NCBI GenBank assembly: GCA_015062085.1
Contig: SUVI01000148.1
Span: 1-9,151 of the forward strand
From: Planctomycetaceae bacterium
GTDB lineage: Bacteria > Planctomycetota > Planctomycetia > Pirellulales > Thermoguttaceae
DNA: 9,151 nucleotides
Direction: 5' to 3'
Shown: positions 6,787-9,151 of the stretch, in pieces
Position numbering within the stretch: position 1 is the stretch's first letter
Layout of the letters: the number at the start of each line of letters is the position of its first letter
Translations under genes and position numbers: made by a program
Notes under the pieces: model-generated
Seen by the model: only the letters and a program-made list of their open reading frames with translations
Databases searched by the model: none
What the model was told of the DNA's origin: nothing

Positions 6787-8043
6787 ATGTTTGAGAAAAA
6801 CCCGCAGCAAAAAACTGGACCGAGTTGGAATTTCATGAGCTGGTTTGGAATTGAAGGGCACGACGAGATCGTGCGGCGTTTTCAGTGTGCGATCGCGCAG
6901 GGACGCATCGCGTCCACGTTTCTCTTTCTTGGTCCGTCGGGGATCGGGAAACGAATGTTTGCGGAACGTCTCGCCATGACGCTCCAATGCGAAAAGAACG
7001 CCCCGCGCCTGATGGAACCGTGCGGGAAATGCATGTCGTGCAGGCAGGCAATGGCTCATGAGCACCCGGACATTCTGTACGTCTCGAAACCGGAGGACCG
7101 CGCGTTCATTCCGATCGATCTTTTTATTGGGCCGAAAGATGCACGGCGGCAAATGGGACTTTGCAGCGAACTGGCCAAAAAACCGGTTTACGAGAAACGT
7201 AAGATCGCCATCATTGACGATGCAGACTACTTCAATCTTGAGGGAGCGAACGCGATGCTCAAAACGCTGGAAGAACCTCCGAAAAACGCGATCCTCATCC
7301 TCATCGGTACCAGTGCGGCACGTCAGCTTCCTACGATACGCTCACGATGCCAGATCCTCCGTTTCTCGCCGCTGGACACCGTCGTCGTGGAATCTCTCCT
7401 CCGTCAGAAACGTGCCGAACAGCTCGCGCTTGCCGAATCCGCGGCTGAGGCGGTCTCTACGCGAAAAGGAACGAAACGGACTGCCAAAACGGGAGTTAAA
7501 ACCGAATCGGCCGACATTATTTGCGAGGAACTCATCCCGCAGATCGCAGCACATTCAAACGGCAGCATCCAGGAAGCGCTCGCGCTCGCAGATCCAGCAT
7601 TCTGGGAGTTTCGGAAACGTTTTCTGCAGATACTATCGGAAGGCATCCGAGAGAGAAACTCTATCGTCAGCGAGATAGAGCATTACATTGAATCGGCCGG
7701 TAAAGTTCCAGCACTGCGCCGCGCACGGCTCCGCGTCATGCTCGAAACCGCCGCGGACCTCTTTCGCAGACTCTCTTTTCGACTTTCAGGATCCTATCCT
7801 GCGGAAGGCGCAGCCGCGGAATACTGGCACGATCTGCTCGAGACCGCAGTTCAGACCTGGCCGCTCGATGCCGAGGGCGCCGCCAATGCCGCACTGAAAA
7901 CGGCAGACTATTTGGAACTCGTTCAGCGTAATGTCCACCAGCCCACACTTTTGGACGCCTGGATCGATGAACTTCTGAGCATCCGAGCAGGAGATCCGGC
8001 AGCATTAACGTTTGCGCCATGGGGACTGAACCCCGATCCATGA
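6787..8043 (+). CDS. holB: DNA polymerase III delta' subunit-like clamp-loader ATPase
   Basis: AAA+ protein of the DnaX/HolB clade, a part of the clamp loader that places the sliding clamp on primed DNA. Visible are FGIEGHDEIVRRF (20-32), P-loop GPSGIGKR (49-56), four cysteines Cys68, Cys79, Cys82 and Cys85 fitting the zinc module of gamma/delta' subunits, Walker B-like IIDDAD (142-147), NAMLKTLEEPP (155-165) and SRC (186-188). A Lys/Thr/Ala-rich hydrophilic insert lies around residues 215-245. At 418 residues it is longer than E. coli delta' (334) and much shorter than a typical DnaX tau, which favours delta'; a short DnaX-like protein cannot be excluded. The conserved part begins at Met17 (ATG at 6835, MSWFGIEGHDE), so the true start may be there; neither ATG has a good Shine-Dalgarno sequence. 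A promoter lies at 6712-6739. Confidence 0.88.
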   Translation: MFEKNPQQKTGPSWNFMSWFGIEGHDEIVRRFQCAIAQGRIASTFLFLGPSGIGKRMFAERLAMTLQCEKNAPRLMEPCGKCMSCRQAMAHEHPDILYVSKPEDRAFIPIDLFIGPKDARRQMGLCSELAKKPVYEKRKIAIIDDADYFNLEGANAMLKTLEEPPKNAILILIGTSAARQLPTIRSRCQILRFSPLDTVVVESLLRQKRAEQLALAESAAEAVSTRKGTKRTAKTGVKTESADIICEELIPQIAAHSNGSIQEALALADPAFWEFRKRFLQILSEGIRERNSIVSEIEHYIESAGKVPALRRARLRVMLETAADLFRRLSFRLSGSYPAEGAAAEYWHDLLETAVQTWPLDAEGAANAALKTADYLELVQRNVHQPTLLDAWIDELLSIRAGDPAALTFAPWGLNPDP

Positions 8044-8054
8044 AAATTCAGGCT

Positions 8055-8087
8055 TTTTCCAAAAAAATTTCGCGAAATTTGGGAAAA
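8055..8087. repeat. 16-bp perfect palindrome within a longer inverted repeat
   Basis: AAATTTCGCGAAATTT (8065-8080) is a perfect palindrome, flanked by TTTTCC (8055-8060) and its complement GGAAAA (8082-8087). It lies 11-44 bp after the stop of the clamp-loader gene. No T run follows, so it is not a standard terminator, though it may mark the 3' end of that transcript or act as a binding site. Confidence 0.5.
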
Positions 8088-8112
8088 TTTGAGAAAATGG
8101 CCCTGCCCCCCC

Positions 8113-8140
8113 TTGTGTAAAAATAGAATTTCGCTATAAT
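8113..8140 (+). promoter_or_regulatory. Promoter of the tRNA-Asp cluster
   Basis: A perfect TATAAT at 8135-8140 is preceded after 16 bp by a weak -35 box, TTGTGT (8113-8118, 3 of 6). Transcription would start near 8147, a few bases before the first tRNA, as is common for stable RNA genes. Confidence 0.65.
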
Positions 8141-8153
8141 TCACGCATGAATT

Positions 8154-8227
8154 GGAGTCGTAGCGCAATTGGTTAGCGCGTCGGCCTGTCACGCCGAAGG
8201 TTGCGGGTTCAAGTCCCGTCGACTTCG
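8154..8227 (+). tRNA. tRNA-Asp (anticodon GTC), copy 1
   Basis: This 74-nt gene folds as a standard cloverleaf. Acceptor arm GGAGTCG pairs with CGACTTC, with one G-U pair. Anticodon stem TCGGC/GCCGA closes the loop CTGTCAC, giving anticodon GTC. The T arm GCGGG-TTCAAGT-CCCGT is intact. Discriminator base 73 is G, as expected for tRNA-Asp. The 3' CCA is not encoded and must be added enzymatically. The sequence is identical to copies 2 and 3. Confidence 0.97.
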
Positions 8228-8255
8228 CTTTGATTCAAATTTTTACCGTACTCAC

Positions 8256-8329
8256 GGAGTCGTAGCGCAATTGGTTAGCGCGTCGGCCTGTCACGCCGAA
8301 GGTTGCGGGTTCAAGTCCCGTCGACTTCG
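8256..8329 (+). tRNA. tRNA-Asp (anticodon GTC), copy 2
   Basis: Identical over all 74 nt to the first copy and separated from it by a 28-nt AT-rich spacer. No promoter is evident in the spacer, so it is probably processed from one precursor with the other two. No encoded CCA. Confidence 0.97.
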
Positions 8330-8360
8330 CTTTTTTGAATCAAATTTTTATCGTACTCAT

Positions 8361-8434
8361 GGAGTCGTAGCGCAATTGGTTAGCGCGTCGGCCTGTCACG
8401 CCGAAGGTTGCGGGTTCAAGTCCCGTCGACTTCG
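8361..8434 (+). tRNA. tRNA-Asp (anticodon GTC), copy 3
   Basis: Identical over all 74 nt to the other copies and separated from the second by a 31-nt spacer closely similar to the first spacer (TCAAATTTTTA versus TCAAATTTTTACC, then CGTACTCA). The shared spacer shows that tRNA and spacer were duplicated together. It ends 3 bp before the terminator stem. Confidence 0.97.
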
Positions 8435-8437
8435 CTC

Positions 8438-8473
8438 AAAAGCTCATGAATGGAAACGTTCATGAGCTTTTTT
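8438..8473 (+). terminator. Intrinsic terminator of the tRNA-Asp cluster
   Basis: AAAAGCTCATGAATG (8438-8452) and CGTTCATGAGCTTTT (8457-8471) form a 15-bp stem with one wobble pair, capped by a GAAA loop (8453-8456). The T run at 8468-8473 completes a classic terminator. Confidence 0.95.
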
Positions 8474-8479
8474 GTTTTC

Positions 8480-8509
8480 TTGACTTTCTCTTTTCTATTC
8501 GTGTAGAAT
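8480..8509 (+). promoter_or_regulatory. Sigma70-type promoter of the small downstream gene
   Basis: TTGACT (8480-8485) and TAGAAT (8504-8509) are spaced by 18 bp and each matches consensus at 5 of 6 positions. It begins just behind the tRNA terminator and would give a leader of about 50 nt. Confidence 0.6.
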
Positions 8510-8566
8510 GAAATGGTCGGCGATCTGTTTTTCAGGGGTTTTTAAGCCAGGAAAGGAGAAAAAGAA

Positions 8567-8887
8567 ATGAACGAAGAAAAAATGTTCAGCCCAAAAGAAG
8601 GCATTCCGCCGGAGGCGCAGTATTTTGGCGACACGCCGACGCTTCTGGCAGACAGCGAACCGCGCCCCATGCCTCCGCGTGCTGTACAGGACTCTCTTCA
8701 CTCGCCGCGTTTGCCGCACTCGCCGTGTGATCCGGAAGCTCCGCTGGAAAATATCGAGAATGAAGTCTTTGGTACTGTGCACGTACACGAGCAGTACTCG
8801 CAGGAATACTATGAGCGCGATTTCGACCCAAATCCGCGGATTTATGAAGATGGAGAGGAACCGTTCTTCCGCCATGCCGGATCGTGA
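8567..8887 (+). CDS. Small acidic, proline-rich protein of unknown function
   Basis: I do not recognise this 106-residue protein. It is hydrophilic, acidic and proline-rich, with a low-complexity middle (PRPMPPRAVQDSLHSPRLPH, 33-52) and an acidic, aromatic C-terminal part (EQYSQEYYERDFDPNPRIYE, 74-93). No signal peptide, membrane segment, Cys cluster or enzyme motif is visible; much of it may be disordered. Its expression signals are good: AAAGGAG at 8552-8558 lies 8 nt before the ATG, and a promoter is at 8480-8509 behind the tRNA terminator. The stop is 3 bp before a 105-bp tandem repeat. Signals support a real gene; function is unknown. A long minus-strand frame overlaps it but has no comparable signals. 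Confidence 0.72.
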   Translation: MNEEKMFSPKEGIPPEAQYFGDTPTLLADSEPRPMPPRAVQDSLHSPRLPHSPCDPEAPLENIENEVFGTVHVHEQYSQEYYERDFDPNPRIYEDGEEPFFRHAGS

Positions 8888-8890
8888 ACT

Positions 8891-9151
8891 GCGGCGGGCA
8901 GACTGCGCTTCCGCGCAAGGGCATGAACCCGTTCCCTTGGTCACTGTCGTGAAAAGATACGCACCCCCCTCCCTTTTAGGGAAGGCCGCGAGCCGCGGCG
9001 GGCAGACTGCGCTTCCGCGCAAGGGCATGAACCCGTTCCCGTTGGTCACTGTCGTGAAAAGATACGCACCCCCCTCCCTTTTAGGGAAGGCCGCGAGCCG
9101 CGGCGGGCAGACTGCGCTTCCGCGCAAGGGCATGAACCCGTTCCCGTTGGT
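8891..9151. repeat. 105-bp tandem repeat, two full copies and a third cut by the window end
   Basis: Copies lie at 8891-8994 (104 bp), 8995-9099 (105 bp) and 9100-9151 (first 52 bp). Copies 1 and 2 differ only by one missing G in copy 1 (CCCTTGG versus CCCGTTGG near 8937). Each unit holds small dyads: TGCGC-TTCC-GCGCA, TCCCT-TTT-AGGGA, and GCCGCG-AGC-CGCGGC across the unit junction (8985-8999). The unit is GC-rich, unlike most gaps here. There is no spacer diversity, so it is not a CRISPR. Open frames on the minus strand follow from the unit being a multiple of three; the 1-bp difference in copy 1 breaks that frame and argues against coding. Confidence 0.93.

Noticed and set aside
8169..8465. 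A forward open frame encoding a threefold repeated peptide
   Set aside because: The repetition is the three tRNA-Asp genes read as protein; it does not code.
8495..9133. A 212-codon minus-strand open frame with repeated MPLRGSAVCPP segments
   Set aside because: The frame exists because the tandem unit is 105 bp, and the 1-bp deletion in the first copy shifts it into unrelated sequence antisense to the better-signalled small gene.
8154..9151. Possible CRISPR array
   Set aside because: The repeats are tRNA genes and a contiguous tandem satellite. Neither has short repeats separated by unique spacers, and no cas gene is present.

Overview
The window looks like a chromosomal segment of a planctomycete, possibly a host-associated Pirellulales/Thermoguttaceae-type bacterium. 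The call rests on recall of family features, not on a search: the DnaK carries an MGRRHNEV segment after its first phosphate region, there is a stand-alone SUMF1-domain protein of a kind abundant in that phylum (PGERMVKT...GLEYAFRWCPAGTF), and the intergenic DNA is rich in repeats. Coding DNA is moderately GC-rich with strong third-position C/G preference; gaps are AT-rich.

Layout. 1-174: 3' end of a gene ending in perfect 12-bp tandem repeats that encode Gly-Glu-Thr-Asp. 175-583: gene-less, with several inverted repeats and a possible dnaK promoter. 584-2512: dnaK, closed by a clear intrinsic terminator. 2564-2592: a good sigma70-type promoter directly behind that terminator, driving clpB (2667-5312). 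5313-5770: gene-less, holding a strong stem-loop behind clpB and a composite inverted repeat of CACAGA-rich intergenic repeat type. 5771-6538 (minus): SUMF1/FGE-like protein. 6598-6739: divergent sigma70-type promoters for that gene and for the next one. 6787-8043: DNA polymerase III delta'-type clamp-loader subunit. 8154-8434: three identical tRNA-Asp(GTC) genes in tandem, with a consensus -10 box in front and a strong terminator behind. 8567-8887: a small, well-signalled hypothetical gene. 8891-9151: a 105-bp tandem repeat running off the window.

The genes are mostly housekeeping. DnaK and ClpB are partners in protein disaggregation and sit side by side in the same direction, but the terminator-promoter pair between them indicates separate transcription units. 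No grpE, dnaJ or hrcA is present, and I see no CIRCE operator or sigma32-type promoter. The clamp-loader gene, the tRNA cluster and the SUMF1 gene show no functional link to the chaperones or to one another.

I did not find a convincing new multi-gene system. What merits a second look is mostly non-coding or repetitive: the GETD array, the paired hairpins upstream of dnaK, the composite inverted repeat after clpB, the tRNA-Asp triplication, the orphan small protein, and the 105-bp tandem array.
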